A stretch of 64,000 nucleotides of DNA from Paenibacillus xerothermodurans. Its GTDB lineage: Bacteria > Bacillota > Bacilli > Paenibacillales > NBRC-103111. Shown here piece by piece: positions 25,167-34,963 of the stretch. Under the pieces are notes generated by a model, which saw only the letters and a list, made by a program, of their open reading frames with translations, was not told the DNA's origin and searched no databases. Every line of letters starts with the position of its first letter. Positions within the stretch are counted from its first letter, which is position 1. The position numbers and the translations under genes were made by a program. The DNA lies in assembly GCF_002220865.2 (NCBI RefSeq), contig NZ_NHRJ02000005.1:124001-188000 (forward strand), in the 5' to 3' direction.

Positions 25167-26522
25167 TTACTTTGTCAATCTTGCTTCGAGCTCCGCTTTC
25201 TCTTTCTCAAATCCCGGTTTACCGAGCAGCGCGAACATATTTTTCTTGTATGCTTCCACGCCCGGTTGGTCGAACGGGTTCACACCCAGCAGATAGCCGC
25301 TGATTCCGCATGCCTTTTCAAAGAAATAAACCATATACCCGAACGTGTATGGGCTCATGTCAGGCAAGGTGACGATCAAATTTGGTACGCCCCCGTCCGT
25401 GTGTGCCAGCATGGTACCTTCAAATGCTTTTTTATTAACGAAGTCCATCGTCTGGCCGCTCAAAAAATTCAAGCCATCCAAGTTGTCTGCATCAGTGCCG
25501 ATGGTGATCTGCTCATGCACCTCAGCGACTTGTAACACCGTCTCGAACAACGTGCGGTTGCCCTCCTGGATAAACTGTCCCATCGAATGCAAATCCGTGC
25601 TGAAGTCTACCGACGCAGGGTAAATTCCCTTGTTGTCCTTGCCTTCACTCTCGCCGAATAACTGCTTCCACCATTCTGAGATAAAATGCAGGGACGGCTC
25701 ATAGTTGACGAGAATCTCAGTTGTTTTACCCTTCCGATACAGCGCATTGCGGACAGCTGCATATTGATAGCTTTCATTCTCACTCAGGTTAGGGTTGGAG
25801 TACGCTTCTCTCGCGTCCGCCGCACCACGCATGATGGCCTCAATGTCAATACCTGCGGCAGCAATCGGCAGCAAGCCCACGGCAGTCAGTACGGAATAAC
25901 GGCCACCCACGTCATCCGGAATAATGAAGGACTCATATCCCTCTTCGTTGGCCAGCGTTTTCAGGGCACCCTTTTCCCTGTCGGTGGTAGCATAAATCCG
26001 CTTTCGTGCTGCCTCCTTACCATACTTTTTCTCAAGCAGCTCACGGAAAATGCGGAACGCAATGGCCGGCTCGGTCGTGGTGCCCGATTTGGAAATGACG
26101 TTCACGGAAATGTCCTTACCTTCGAGCAGTTGAAGCAGATGAGTCACATAGGTAGAACTGATGTTGTTGCCAACGAAATAAATCTCAGGCGTCTTGCGGG
26201 TACCCTTGGGCAGTAAGTTATAGAAAGAATGCGATAACATTTCGATAGCCGCCCGAGCACCCAAGTAGGAACCGCCAATACCGATAACGACCAATGCGTC
26301 GGAGTCCGACTGAATTTGCTTTGCCGCCTGTTGGATACGGGCAAATTCCTCTTTGTCATAGTCTACTGGTAGATCGATCCAGCCTAAGTAATCGGATCCT
26401 GCACCTGTTTTATTATGTAATTGATCATGGGCTGCACGTACCTGCGCGGCCAAATAGTCGACTTCATGCTGCTGAATGAAAGAAAGAGCTTTACTGTAAT
26501 CAAAGGTCAATTTACTGCTCAT
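25167..26522 (-). CDS. pgi: Glucose-6-phosphate isomerase
   Basis: Interconverts glucose-6-phosphate and fructose-6-phosphate in glycolysis and gluconeogenesis, and supplies fructose-6-phosphate for GDP-mannose synthesis used in the glycan locus of this window. 451 residues, the short Bacillota form. Motifs: [19 protein letters not shown] near residue 80, [17 protein letters not shown], catalytic-region [16 protein letters not shown], and the C-terminal [18 protein letters not shown] precedes the ATG. Confidence 0.98.
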   Translation of the reverse strand: MSSKLTFDYSKALSFIQQHEVDYLAAQVRAAHDQLHNKTGAGSDYLGWIDLPVDYDKEEFARIQQAAKQIQSDSDALVVIGIGGSYLGARAAIEMLSHSFYNLLPKGTRKTPEIYFVGNNISSTYVTHLLQLLEGKDISVNVISKSGTTTEPAIAFRIFRELLEKKYGKEAARKRIYATTDREKGALKTLANEEGYESFIIPDDVGGRYSVLTAVGLLPIAAAGIDIEAIMRGAADAREAYSNPNLSENESYQYAAVRNALYRKGKTTEILVNYEPSLHFISEWWKQLFGESEGKDNKGIYPASVDFSTDLHSMGQFIQEGNRTLFETVLQVAEVHEQITIGTDADNLDGLNFLSGQTMDFVNKKAFEGTMLAHTDGGVPNLIVTLPDMSPYTFGYMVYFFEKACGISGYLLGVNPFDQPGVEAYKKNMFALLGKPGFEKEKAELEARLTK

Positions 26523-26614
26523 TTAACATCCTCCTCATGGACAAAAAAGGTCATTATGACATAAAACCAGAATACTTTACTCCACCTTGCGAAAGCAAGT
26601 CCGGAAATCGGGAT

Positions 26615-26932
26615 TTACTCTGCGATGTATGAGCAGCAGTAGTCTGTTGCGGTTTTGATGTCCAGCTTGAACTTGGAGTTAGCAGGTACAGTAAACTCGC
26701 CTGCGCCGTTGATGTGCAGCCAATCTGTGGCTCCAGGGAGTAAAACTTTCAGCTCACCAGCTTGGATCTCCATCACTTCTTTGAGATCCGTGCCAAACTC
26801 ATATTCTCCCGGCAGCATGACGCCCAGTGTTTTCTTGGTACCGTCCGCGAAAATCACCGTACGGCTCGTTACTTTCCCCTCATAATAAATGTTCGCTTTT
26901 TTGACAACTGTGACATTTTCAAATTGAGACAT
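26615..26932 (-). CDS. ppnP: Pyrimidine/purine nucleoside phosphorylase (DUF1255)
   Basis: A 105-residue single cupin barrel: [23 protein letters not shown], then [13 protein letters not shown] and [21 protein letters not shown], the PpnP family pattern. Relatives phosphorolyse a broad set of nucleosides. It lies between tkt and pgi, fitting pentose phosphate salvage: released ribose-1-phosphate can enter through transketolase. The hairpin at 26959-26986 separates it from tkt. Confidence 0.93.
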   Translation of the reverse strand: MSQFENVTVVKKANIYYEGKVTSRTVIFADGTKKTLGVMLPGEYEFGTDLKEVMEIQAGELKVLLPGATDWLHINGAGEFTVPANSKFKLDIKTATDYCCSYIAE

Positions 26933-26958
26933 AATTTCCGCTCCCCCTTTTCACATGT

Positions 26959-26986
26959 AAGGCCGAACCACAGCGGGTTCGGCCTT
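26959..26986. terminator. Strong hairpin between tkt and ppnP
   Basis: AAGGCCGAACC/GGTTCGGCCTT stem with a short loop. The better T-run (TTTTGTTATTT) is on the plus strand, although both flanking genes are on the minus strand, where the tail is only TTACATG. It may act as a partial terminator reducing ppnP expression relative to tkt. Confidence 0.6.
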
Positions 26987-27011
26987 TTGTTATTTCAACT
27001 TCAAGCTTGTG

Positions 27012-29021
27012 TTACTTCAACAATTCTTTTGCTTTAGCAACTACATTGTCAACGCTGAAGCCATATTCTTTGATAACCACTGGACCTGGGGCAGAAGCGC
27101 CGAAGCGGTCGATGCCCAGCACTGTGCCTTGATGGCCTACGTAACGATCCCAACCAAACGGATGTCCCATCTCGATGGCAAGACGTGCGGTCACACCCGG
27201 CAGAATCACAGAATCCTTGTATTCTTGCGGCTGCTTTTCGAACAACTCCCAGCTAGGCATGCTGATGACTCGTGCTTGAATGCCTTCTTCAGCCAGTTTC
27301 TTTTGCGCCTCAACAGCGAGCTGCACTTCGGTGCCTGTCGCCAGCAGCTGTACTTGAGGTTGACCATTACCAGCGTCGGACAGCACGTAAGCACCGCGTG
27401 CGACAGCGTCTTTCGCTTGCTCGCTGCCTTCCAGCTTCGCTGCCGCTTGTCTGGAGAAGATTAGCGCCACAGGGTTCTTTTTGTTTTGAACCGCATAGCG
27501 CCAAGCTGCAGCCGTTTCAGCGCCGTCGGCGGGACGGATCACGGTCAAGCCTGGGATGACGCGAAGTGCAGCCAACTGCTCGATCGGCTCATGGGTTGGA
27601 CCGTCTTCGCCGACGCCGATACTATCATGGGTGAATACGTAGATTGCGGGAACGCCCATGATCGCCGCCAAACGGATAGCCGGACGCAGGTAGTCGGAGA
27701 ACACAAAGAATGTTCCGCCGAAAACTTTTAAGCCCCCATGCAGCAGCATACCGTTCATTGCCGCACCCATGCCGAACTCGCGCACGCCAAAATAAATGTT
27801 TTGGCCGCTGTAATCTTTTGGCGTCATCACGCCTCTATCCTTCATATGCGTCATGGTGGAGGATTCCAAATCCGCGGAGCCGCCCACCAGCCAAGGAACC
27901 TTTTTCGAAATAGCGTTCAGCACGGTGCCGGATGCGGTACGAGTACCTTTTTCAGCGGCAGCCGCTTCCGGAATATCCTTGTCCCAGCCTTCAGGCAAGT
28001 CGCCGTTCACCGCATCTTGGAACTGCTTGGCGAGTTCCGGATATTGTTTCGCATATTCGTCGAATTGTTGCTGCCACTGCTTATTGGCTTGAACGCCTTT
28101 CTCCTTCACTTCGGCAAAATGTGCGCGAACAGTGTCCGGCACGAAGAAATCTTCCTCAGCAGTCCAGCCGTAGGCTTGTTTTGTTAACGCGACTTCGTCT
28201 ACGCCCAACGGTGAGCCGTGCGGACCGACATGTCCGCCTTTGCCCGCTTTGTTAGGGCTCCCGAAGCCGATAACGGTCTTAACTTCGATCAAAGTAGGAC
28301 GCTCGTCTTGCTGTGCCGCTTTGATTGCATTTTCGATAGCGTTCAGATCGTTGCCTTCATCTACCCGGAGAACCTGCCAGCCGTAGCCGTCAAAACGTTT
28401 TTGCACACTTTCCGAGAAAGAGAGGTTCAGTTCGCCGTCCAATGAGATATCGTTGGAATCATACAGTACGATCAGCTTGCCCAGTTTCATATGTCCGGCC
28501 AGAGAGGCCGCTTCCGAAGACAGACCCTCCATCAGATCGCCGTCTCCACAAATAACATAAGTATAGTGATCGACAATATTGAATTGATCTTTGTTATAAA
28601 CGGCCGCCATATGCGCTTCCGCCATAGCCATACCCACAGCCATACCGAAGCCTTGTCCCAACGGACCTGTCGTAGCGTCCACTCCCGGCGTGTGGCCCAC
28701 TTCAGGATGGCCTGGAGTTTTGCTCCCCCACATACGGAACTGCTTCAACTCTTCCATAGGAAGGTCATACCCGCTTAAATGAAGTAAGCTGTATAGTAGC
28801 ATCGAGCCATGGCCTGCGGAAAGCACGAAACGGTCCCGGTTGATCCAGGTCGGATTGTCCGGATTATGTTTCATGAATTTCGCAAACAGAGAGTAGCCCA
28901 TCGGTGCTGCACCCATCGGCATACCCGGGTGGCCGGATTTCGCCTTCTCGATCGCGTCTATGGATAGCGTACGGATCGTGTCGATGGACAACTGCTCGAT
29001 CGCTTTGTTTATTACTGTCAT
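27012..29021 (-). CDS. tkt: Transketolase
   Basis: ThDP enzyme that transfers two-carbon units in the pentose phosphate pathway. 669 residues, normal length. Motifs: [18 protein letters not shown] near residue 30, the ThDP motif [32 protein letters not shown], the central domain with MKDRG and [14 protein letters not shown], and [28 protein letters not shown] lies before the ATG. A plausible promoter (29144-29173) is about 120 bases upstream. Confidence 0.98.
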   Translation of the reverse strand: MTVINKAIEQLSIDTIRTLSIDAIEKAKSGHPGMPMGAAPMGYSLFAKFMKHNPDNPTWINRDRFVLSAGHGSMLLYSLLHLSGYDLPMEELKQFRMWGSKTPGHPEVGHTPGVDATTGPLGQGFGMAVGMAMAEAHMAAVYNKDQFNIVDHYTYVICGDGDLMEGLSSEAASLAGHMKLGKLIVLYDSNDISLDGELNLSFSESVQKRFDGYGWQVLRVDEGNDLNAIENAIKAAQQDERPTLIEVKTVIGFGSPNKAGKGGHVGPHGSPLGVDEVALTKQAYGWTAEEDFFVPDTVRAHFAEVKEKGVQANKQWQQQFDEYAKQYPELAKQFQDAVNGDLPEGWDKDIPEAAAAEKGTRTASGTVLNAISKKVPWLVGGSADLESSTMTHMKDRGVMTPKDYSGQNIYFGVREFGMGAAMNGMLLHGGLKVFGGTFFVFSDYLRPAIRLAAIMGVPAIYVFTHDSIGVGEDGPTHEPIEQLAALRVIPGLTVIRPADGAETAAAWRYAVQNKKNPVALIFSRQAAAKLEGSEQAKDAVARGAYVLSDAGNGQPQVQLLATGTEVQLAVEAQKKLAEEGIQARVISMPSWELFEKQPQEYKDSVILPGVTARLAIEMGHPFGWDRYVGHQGTVLGIDRFGASAPGPVVIKEYGFSVDNVVAKAKELLK

Positions 29022-29143
29022 GGATAGTACCTCCTAATTATATTGTGACGGCCGCACAAGAGAGCCTTGCAGCTAAAGCAAAGCGTAAGCCACAGCTATC
29101 ATGTTAACGTGTGCATACGTCTTGCACGAGATTCACTTGCACC

Positions 29144-29173
29144 ATTTTACCACTGACTATTTCAGTTTGCCAA
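29144..29173 (-). promoter_or_regulatory. Probable promoter of tkt
   Basis: TTGGCA (29168-29173) and TAAAAT (29144-29149) with an 18-base spacer on the minus strand. Confidence 0.55.
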
Positions 29174-29325
29174 CTTAAAGATGAGAACATGCTTGAAAAA
29201 CACATTAAATGTAAGTAAAAATACGATTTTGTTTCTTTATGTCGCGGTGCGCTTTTGGTTGTGGACGGTGTCGTACGCGTAAAATGTCGGAATGTGAAAA
29301 GAAAGCGAACACGGCGCAATACAAC

Positions 29326-29353
29326 AAAGAGCCCACCGATGGGTGAGCTCTTT
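29326..29353 (-). terminator. Hairpin downstream of purU
   Basis: Minus strand AAAGAGC...GCTCTTT with inner CACC/GGTG pairing; the tail is TGTTGTATTG, so the T-run is weak. Confidence 0.5.
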
Positions 29354-29407
29354 CACAATCCTGCGTTGGACTGCCCGCCCTGCACGGCGGGTTAGCTGCT
29401 CAACAAT

Positions 29408-30301
29408 TTAATTAAAAACGACAGTTTTGTTGCCGTGCACTATAACCCGATCCTCAACATGCCACGCAACCGCACGTGCGAGCACGATACGTTCGATATG
29501 CCGCCCGATGCGTTTTAGATCGTCCACATTATCACGGTGGCTCACGCGCTGCACGTCCTGCTCAATGATCGGCCCGCCGTCCAGCTCCTCTGTGACATAG
29601 TGGGCGGTGGCTCCGATTATTTTCACACCACGGTTATGAGCCTGCGCGTAAGGTTTGCCGCCGACAAAAGCCGGAAGGAATGAATGATGAATATTTATGA
29701 TCCGATTGGGGAAGTGCTCGATGAATTTGGGTGTAATGATCTGCATGTATCTTGCCAATACAACGGCATCCACCTTGCCCGCGACGAGCTCGAGCTGCTG
29801 CCGTTCCGCTTCCACCTTCGTATCGGCAGTCACCGGAATATGATGGTACGTGATGCCGAACGACTCAACGAGACCACGCATGTCGTTATGGTTGCTGATC
29901 ACCATTGCGATGTCGGCTTCCAAGTCGCCCGCCTGCCACTGCCAGAGAAGCTCAAGCAGGGCGTGATCCTCCTTTGAAACAAAGATCGCCAGCTGCTTTT
30001 TACGGCCAGCCCGATTAATGGACCACTGCATGTTGAACTGTGCCGCAACTTGTGTGAATTCTTGTTCCAATCGCTCGCGGCGCTCGTCCAATTGCTCCAA
30101 ATCAAACTCTATGCGGATGTAAAACATGCCGCCCTGAGGATCCATGGTATATTGATCGGACTGCACGATATTCGCCCCATGATCATGCAAAAAACGCGAT
30201 ACAGCGGCAACGATCCCCGGCTGATCCGGGCAGGAAACGAGCATCCTTGCGCGATTTTTTAACTCGTCCCGGTTCGCTTTTCGTACTATATTCGGTGTCA
30301 T
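29408..30301 (-). CDS. purU: Formyltetrahydrofolate deformylase
   Basis: Hydrolyses 10-formyl-THF to formate and THF, supplying formate for PurT and balancing the one-carbon pool. 297 residues: an N-terminal ACT domain (LVSCPDQPGIVAAVSRFLHDHGANIVQSDQYT) and a C-terminal formyltransferase-fold domain with NIHHSFLPAFVGGKPYAQAHNRGVKIIGATAHYV and DGGPIIEQDV (catalytic Asn, His and Asp). Start: ATG at 30301 (MTPNIVRKANRD) has AGGAG 10 bases upstream; the ATG at 30319 would include that site in the coding region. It follows nfo with a 36-base gap and may be co-transcribed. Confidence 0.96.
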   Translation of the reverse strand: MTPNIVRKANRDELKNRARMLVSCPDQPGIVAAVSRFLHDHGANIVQSDQYTMDPQGGMFYIRIEFDLEQLDERRERLEQEFTQVAAQFNMQWSINRAGRKKQLAIFVSKEDHALLELLWQWQAGDLEADIAMVISNHNDMRGLVESFGITYHHIPVTADTKVEAERQQLELVAGKVDAVVLARYMQIITPKFIEHFPNRIINIHHSFLPAFVGGKPYAQAHNRGVKIIGATAHYVTEELDGGPIIEQDVQRVSHRDNVDDLKRIGRHIERIVLARAVAWHVEDRVIVHGNKTVVFN

Positions 30302-30337
30302 TACTCTCGAACTCCTCATCCTCTGATAATATGCGTT

Positions 30338-31462
30338 TTACAGCTGAAATACTTTTTGTCCCGCCAGCCAAGCTGTTAACCGGTGATTAATCTGTTCTTC
30401 AGTGAGCTCAGGGAACAGCCGTTCTTCGACAACCAGGTCGTACAGCCGCTCAATGGGCTCGCGTCCATCGGCTTTTTTCGCTTTGGCATCGTTTTTTAGC
30501 ACATCCCAGGTCTGCAGTACAAAATCCCGCGGGTGCAATTCTTTCTTGCCAAAGAAATGTGCCGCACGCTCCACATCCGCCAAAAACTCACACCCGAACC
30601 TTGCCTCCACGGTCCCGCTCAGCAATGCAATCTCTGCTTCATACATCGGGCGCTGTGTCTTGGCTTCCTTGCCGATCCATGGCGTTTCGAGGATCAACGG
30701 CAAGTGGTTCAATTTCTCATGGTGGACCACATTGTGCATCGCTTCAAAGCCAATCCAGCCTGCGCCGACCGGAGCATGCCGGTCCTTGCGTGAACCCGTT
30801 GGATTTTTGCTGTCATTCAGGTGGACTACGCCAATGCGCTCAAGCCCCACGATGTCGTCGAAATGCTGAAGTACGCCATCCAGGTCGTTCACGATGTCAT
30901 ACCCGGCATCATGGATGTGGCAGGTATCCAAGCATACGGACAGCCGATCGTTATCCTCCACCTTCTCGATGATCGACGCGATCTCCTCAAAGCTCCGGCC
31001 CATTTCCGTACCTTTTCCAGCCATAGTTTCCAGGGCGATTTTCACGTCGGTCTCTTTTACGCCGGTCAATACTTCGTTCAGACCCTCCGCGATCCGGTTC
31101 AGACCGTACTCGGCGTCCATCTCCGTGTAAGCGCCAGGATGCAGAACGATGTGTTTTACACCAAGGTAGTGCGTGCGGCGGATCTCATCCTGCAAAAACC
31201 GTACCGCAAGCTCGAACGTTTCCTTTTTATGCGAACCCAAATTAATGATGTAAGGCGCATGTACAATAATTTCACCGATCCCGTGCTCGCCCATTAACGC
31301 CTTGCCTTCTTCGATGAATTGTGACTCGATAGGCTTGCGGCGTGTGTTTTGTGGTGCTCCTGTATAAATCATGAATGTAGACGAGCCGTAGGATATAGCT
31401 TCCTCGGCCGCGTTCAATAATCCTCCATTGGAAAACGACACATGAGAGCCGATTTTAGGCAT
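30338..31462 (-). CDS. nfo: Deoxyribonuclease IV (endonuclease IV) with C-terminal extension
   Basis: An AP endonuclease cutting 5' of abasic sites; TIM barrel with three zinc ions. The core shows [45 protein letters not shown] (zinc Glu), [13 protein letters not shown], and [25 protein letters not shown], all catalytic positions. The usual enzyme ends near 280-300 residues; here 374 residues include an extra C-terminal part of about 80 residues ([18 protein letters not shown] to the end) that looks helical and charged. AAAGGAG precedes the ATG. Confidence 0.95.
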   Translation of the reverse strand: MPKIGSHVSFSNGGLLNAAEEAISYGSSTFMIYTGAPQNTRRKPIESQFIEEGKALMGEHGIGEIIVHAPYIINLGSHKKETFELAVRFLQDEIRRTHYLGVKHIVLHPGAYTEMDAEYGLNRIAEGLNEVLTGVKETDVKIALETMAGKGTEMGRSFEEIASIIEKVEDNDRLSVCLDTCHIHDAGYDIVNDLDGVLQHFDDIVGLERIGVVHLNDSKNPTGSRKDRHAPVGAGWIGFEAMHNVVHHEKLNHLPLILETPWIGKEAKTQRPMYEAEIALLSGTVEARFGCEFLADVERAAHFFGKKELHPRDFVLQTWDVLKNDAKAKKADGREPIERLYDLVVEERLFPELTEEQINHRLTAWLAGQKVFQL

Positions 31463-31613
31463 TGTGGTTCAACTCCTTTGATTTTCACACTTTATCTATT
31501 TTACTAGGATTGCAGCAATAAATCTAGGAAGCAGGGAGCAATAAATATAGAAGCGAGGGCGGGAATTTGCGCGGTCGCTGTAATTGGCGGGCTCAGATAG
31601 ACCGGGAAAATTC

Positions 31614-31642
31614 TTTTGATGATGGAAAAATTAAGGTATAAT
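31614..31642 (+). promoter_or_regulatory. Probable promoter of the DUF2621 gene
   Basis: A perfect -10 TATAAT (31637-31642) with a weak -35 TTTTGA 17 bases upstream; the start codon is about 20 bases downstream, after GAGGTGA. Confidence 0.45.
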
Positions 31643-31662
31643 GGGCGTGAGGTGACGTTGAA

Positions 31663-32088
31663 ATGAATTCGGCATTTATGTGGTTTATATTTTTTTGGGT
31701 GTTCGTATTGATTACATTTATGTCCATCGGCGGATATTTCATGTTTCGGAAATTTTTGAAAGTGCTCCCTATGCGGGACGGTAAGTCCAAACTGGATTGG
31801 CAAAATCATTATGTCGAATCCTCGCGGCATCTGTGGACGGACGAATCCAAAAGATTTCTCGATCTGCTGGTGGACCCGGTTCCTACACCTTTTCGGGATA
31901 TCGCGCGCCATTCGATTGCCGCCAAGATCGGACAGGTTGCACTGGAAAACAATGCGTCGGAGATCACACAAGACCACTGCATTCAGGGATACATTCTCGC
32001 AACGCCTCGGCGCGACTACAACAGCTTGACATCGTATCTTGACAAGAAGCAGATCGATTATAGCGCTTATAGGCATTTGTTGAGCTGA
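31663..32088 (+). CDS. DUF2621 family membrane protein (YneK-like)
   Basis: 141 residues: one N-terminal membrane helix (MWFIFFWVFVLITFMSIGGYFMF), then FLKVLPMRDGKSKLDWQNHYVESSRHLWTDESKRFLDLLVDPVPTPFRDIARHSIAAKIGQVALE, the conserved DUF2621 core. It resembles B. subtilis YneK. The C-terminal half resembles an HMA-like or helical bundle domain. Function unknown. GAGGTGA lies before the ATG. The last codons (DYSAYRHLLS) fall within the first partial unit of the 40-bp tandem repeat array that continues past the stop. Confidence 0.85.
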   Translation: MNSAFMWFIFFWVFVLITFMSIGGYFMFRKFLKVLPMRDGKSKLDWQNHYVESSRHLWTDESKRFLDLLVDPVPTPFRDIARHSIAAKIGQVALENNASEITQDHCIQGYILATPRRDYNSLTSYLDKKQIDYSAYRHLLS

Positions 32089-32299
32089 GAGAGTCGCGTA
32101 TAGTGCTTGTAGGCGTTTGCTGACCTGAGAGAGCCGGGTATAGTGCTTATACGTATTTGCTGAGCTGAGAGAGTCGGGTATAGTGCTTATACGCATTTGT
32201 TGAGCTGAGAGAGTCGCGTATAGTGCCTATACGCATTTGCTGAGCTGAGAGAGTCGGGTATAGTGCTTATACGCATTTGCTGACTGAGAGAGTCGCGGC
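32055..32299. repeat. 40-bp tandem repeat array, about six copies
   Basis: Units beginning GAGAGAGTCG start at 32087, 32127, 32167, 32207 and 32247 (the last is 39 bp), with a final partial copy at 32286. Each unit contains GTATAGTGCTTATAC, an inverted repeat able to form a 5-bp hairpin, and ends TTTGCTGAGCT. A diverged partial unit (TATAGCGCTTATAGGCATTTGTTGAGCT) forms the last codons and stop of the DUF2621 gene. The copies differ by only a few bases. There are no unique spacers, so it is not a CRISPR array. Confidence 0.93.
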
Positions 32300-32413
32300 T
32301 GGTGTGTGCACCATGATTTCGCATATTTGTTTACACCAAAATGGTTAATTTGAATTCGCACAATAGATGCGGGATGTGTATCTCCGCTGAATACTGCATT
32401 GACGAACAGAAAC

Positions 32414-32444
32414 AGGGCTCCCCGTGCGCGTGACGGCGAGCCCT
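32414..32444 (-). terminator. Terminator of galE
   Basis: Minus strand AGGGCTC-CCGT / CACGGG-GAGCCCT with small mismatches, followed by GTTTCTG. Located about 55 bases past the galE stop; the T-run is short. Confidence 0.55.
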
Positions 32445-32498
32445 CCATTGGTTTTTATATGTCGACATGTGCGTGGTGATGCTGCAATCGCACTGAGC

Positions 32499-33512
32499 TC
32501 ACGCATCATATCCCTTCGGATTATTCTCCTGCCAACGCCATGCGTCCGCACACATTTCATCGATGCCCCGTACAGCCTGCCAACCCAACGTTTCCTTCGC
32601 CTTGTTCGGATCCGCGTAGCAGATGGCGATATCTCCCGGTCTGCGGTCCACAAGTCGGTATGGCACTTTTCTGCCGGACGCTTGCTCAAAAGCACGTATC
32701 ACTTCCAATACGCTGTAGCCTTTGCCCGTGCCCAGATTGAACGCGTCAACTCCAGTAGTTTGCATCACGTTATCCAGAGCTTTCAGATGCCCAATCGCTA
32801 GATCCACCACATGAATATAATCACGCACGCCTGTCCCATCCGTGGTCGGGTAGTCACTGCCAAATACGCTCAGCTCCCGTAGTTTGCCGACCGCAACTTG
32901 AGCGATGTAGGGCAGCAGATTATTCGGAATCCCGTTCGGATCCTCACCAATTCGACCGCTCGAATGAGCCCCAATGGGATTAAAATACCTCAGCAGCGCA
33001 ATGCTCCAGGTGTTGTCCGATACATAGAGATCACGCAGGATCTGCTCGATCATGAGTTTAGTTTGCCCATATGGATTAGTGGCGCCCAATGGAAAATCCT
33101 CTGAGATAGGCACTGTCTCAGGCATGCCGTATACAGTCGCAGAAGAGCTGAAAACCAACCTTTTTACCCCATGCTTCTGCATAATTTCGCATAGCATCAG
33201 CGTGCCGGTGATGTTGTTATGGTAATAACGTAAAGGCTGATGCACCGATTCGCCCACTGCTTTCAACCCGGCGAAATGAATTACCGATTCGATATCATTT
33301 TCAGCGCAAATATTGTCCAGCCGGTCCTTGTCCAGCAAATCGGTCTGGTAGAACTTGAACTCCTTACCCGTGATCGCTTGGACCCGTCGTAACGACTCCA
33401 GCTTACTATTGTTTAAACTATCCAATACTATGATATCGTGACCGCTGTTCAGTAGTTCCACACAGGTGTGAGATCCTATATAGCCGGCACCGCCTGTTAC
33501 AAGTACTGCCAT
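32499..33512 (-). CDS. galE: UDP-glucose 4-epimerase
   Basis: Interconverts UDP-glucose and UDP-galactose (extended SDR, NAD-bound). 337 residues: [19 protein letters not shown] at the start, [12 protein letters not shown], the catalytic SSSATVYG and YGQTK (Y-x-x-x-K), [18 protein letters not shown], and DYIHVVDLA. It is a single gene with its own GGGGG-type site. It could supply UDP-Gal for surface polysaccharides, including the locus at 42-64 kb. Confidence 0.97.
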   Translation of the reverse strand: MAVLVTGGAGYIGSHTCVELLNSGHDIIVLDSLNNSKLESLRRVQAITGKEFKFYQTDLLDKDRLDNICAENDIESVIHFAGLKAVGESVHQPLRYYHNNITGTLMLCEIMQKHGVKRLVFSSSATVYGMPETVPISEDFPLGATNPYGQTKLMIEQILRDLYVSDNTWSIALLRYFNPIGAHSSGRIGEDPNGIPNNLLPYIAQVAVGKLRELSVFGSDYPTTDGTGVRDYIHVVDLAIGHLKALDNVMQTTGVDAFNLGTGKGYSVLEVIRAFEQASGRKVPYRLVDRRPGDIAICYADPNKAKETLGWQAVRGIDEMCADAWRWQENNPKGYDA

Positions 33513-33675
33513 TGATATGCCCCCGTTTACATCTTACCTTTTTTGTTAGAGATTACTATTCATGTATTATAGCAATGAGATCTACTAGATTTCAACGCTC
33601 ATTTTCGGTTGCAAGTAATCGAGTAAGTATGGTTGAGGCACGCAGGACACCGTAGAAATGACATGACCAGGATGA

Positions 33676-33718
33676 AAAAAAGCAAGAGCCTTGATCGCGA
33701 TCAAGGCTCTTGCTTTTC
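33676..33718 (-). terminator. Terminator of the tRNA-Glu/tRNA-Leu transcript
   Basis: A 16-bp perfect palindromic stem AGCAAGAGCCTTGATC/GATCAAGGCTCTTGCT flanked by an A-run on the plus strand left side, giving seven T on the minus strand. Confidence 0.9.
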
Positions 33719-33721
33719 TGA

Positions 33722-33803
33722 TGCGGTTGACAGGATTTGAACCTGCACGTCCATGGGACACCACCCCCTCAAGATGGCGTGTCTGCCGTTCCACCACAAC
33801 CGC
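33722..33803 (-). tRNA. tRNA-Leu (anticodon GAG)
   Basis: Cloverleaf with acceptor GCGGTTG/CAACCGC, T-arm GTTCAAATC, and anticodon stem CCATC/GGTGG enclosing loop TTGAGGG, anticodon GAG, codon CUC. The long variable arm (class II) fits Leu. CCA is not encoded. This tRNA would read the CUC specifier of the ilvB T-box in the same window. Confidence 0.9.
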
Positions 33804-33847
33804 ATAATTATGACAAATGAGGGTAACGATTTACTTAAGAATAAAAA

Positions 33848-33922
33848 TGGTGACCCGTAGGGGATTCGAACCCCTGTTACCTCCGTGAAAGGGAGGTGTC
33901 TTAACCCCTTGACCAACGGGCC
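33848..33922 (-). tRNA. tRNA-Glu (anticodon TTC)
   Basis: 75 bases with CCA encoded (33848-33850). Acceptor GGCCCGT/ACGGGTC, anticodon loop CTTTCAC with anticodon TTC, T-loop GTTCGAATC. Confidence 0.95.
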
Positions 33923-34113
33923 TTAATTTATGTCTATCATTTTTGACGACAAGTGTTATTATAGCGGAATGCTTCTCAATTGGCAAGCATTTTTCTACTT
34001 TTTATTCGCTAGTATTTTCACGGTCCGATGTAGGCCTAACGAAAGGCAACCAGCAGCATAAACCCTAGTGAATACAGAATACTACCATTGGGCGCAAGCG
34101 CCTAAGCAAAAGC

Positions 34114-34142
34114 AGAAAAACCGCCGACTGGGCGGTTTTTCT
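34114..34142 (-). terminator. Terminator of the tRNA-Asn/tRNA-Ser transcript
   Basis: AAAAACCGCC/GGCGGTTTTT stem; symmetric, so it functions on either strand. It lies just downstream of tRNA-Ser on the minus strand. Confidence 0.85.
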
Positions 34143-34146
34143 AGTA

Positions 34147-34235
34147 CGGAGAGAGAGGGATTCGAACCCTCGCACCACTTACGCAGTCTAACCCCTTAGC
34201 AGAGGGTCCCCTTATAGCCACTTGGGTATCTCTCC
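34147..34235 (-). tRNA. tRNA-Ser (anticodon GCT)
   Basis: 89 bases, class II with a long variable arm. Acceptor GGAGAGA/TCTCTCC, anticodon loop CTGCTAA (anticodon GCT, codons AGC/AGU), discriminator G; CCA not encoded. Confidence 0.95.
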
Positions 34236-34244
34236 ATAAAAGTA

Positions 34245-34320
34245 TGGCTCCCCGAACAGGACTCGAACCTGTGACAACTCGATTAACAGTCGAGTGCTCT
34301 ACCAACTGAGCTATCAGGGA
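34245..34320 (-). tRNA. tRNA-Asn (anticodon GTT)
   Basis: 76 bases with CCA encoded (34245-34247). Acceptor TCCCTGA pairs with TCGGGGA (one G-T pair), anticodon loop CTGTTAA, anticodon GTT. First tRNA of the minus-strand cluster. Confidence 0.95.
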
Positions 34321-34338
34321 AGGACAATGAATAATTTA

Positions 34339-34812
34339 TCATGTCTTCGGCTTCACGTCAAGGGCTAGCAATTTCAATTTTCCCCTGCATTTTCCGCACA
34401 CATAGCGCCGCGGGTCTACTCTTCTTTTTCTCACATATTCAGTTCCACATGCCTCACAAACTAGCTTGTACCGGTAGGGCTCTGGCCGTTTTTCCGTCGG
34501 CAGTGATTTACAAAACCGGGTGCCGCCTACTGTCTGCAACAGTGCTTTGAAATCTGCGTCGCGGTGCTGGTACCCCTTTTTTAGTAGATGCAAATGGTAG
34601 TGGCACAGCTCATGTTTAATGATTTTCTCTACATCTTCCGGGCCGAACTGCTCATACTGCCGGGTGCTGATCTCAATGTCATGCGTTTTGGTGAAATACC
34701 TTCCCCCGGTAGCTGTCAGCCTGCGGTTAAACCGAGCCTGATGGAGAAAAGGGCGCCCGAACGACTCTAACGATATTCGCTCTACCCATTGCTGCAGCTG
34801 CTGGTCATCCAT
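34339..34812 (-). CDS. SprT-like zinc metalloprotease-fold protein
   Basis: 157 residues with the zincin motif HELCHYHLHLL (HExxH, near residue 67), followed by a C-terminal zinc ribbon CEACGTEYVRKRRVDPRRYVCGKC. It matches the SprT-like family of Bacillota (B. subtilis YdcK). Eukaryotic relatives (Spartan) cleave DNA-protein crosslinks; the bacterial role is unproven. It lies just upstream of the tRNA cluster on the same strand. Confidence 0.92.
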   Translation of the reverse strand: MDDQQLQQWVERISLESFGRPFLHQARFNRRLTATGGRYFTKTHDIEISTRQYEQFGPEDVEKIIKHELCHYHLHLLKKGYQHRDADFKALLQTVGGTRFCKSLPTEKRPEPYRYKLVCEACGTEYVRKRRVDPRRYVCGKCRGKLKLLALDVKPKT

Positions 34813-34963
34813 TTTTTGTCACCCTCGGTTATATCTTTTTCCTCCTTGAATTGTAACGTCAGGATGGGCTACACTGTCAAGTAGGTATTATACCCAATGG
34901 ATTGATCGTGATGAATCTATTTAATTTAGAGCAGTCTATTTCCTCTCGAAAGGAGCGCCAACC

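Larger units (their letters stand above)
29022..29407. other. Intergenic region upstream of tkt
   Basis: No gene found in 386 bases. It holds the tkt promoter candidate and the purU terminator hairpin near its right end. The frame 29104-29319 on the minus strand has no ribosome site. Confidence 0.5.

Noticed and set aside
26959-26986. Terminator of a hidden plus-strand gene
   Set aside because: The T-run is better on the plus strand, but no plus-strand gene lies to the left; the hairpin is better read as a bidirectional or partial terminator between tkt and ppnP.
31504-32196. Minus-strand open frame of 230 residues across the DUF2621 gene and repeats
   Set aside because: It is antisense to a gene with family support and a ribosome site; the repeated words in it come from translating the 40-bp repeat.
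32055-32299. CRISPR array
   Set aside because: Repeats follow each other directly with no unique spacers, and no cas genes are present.
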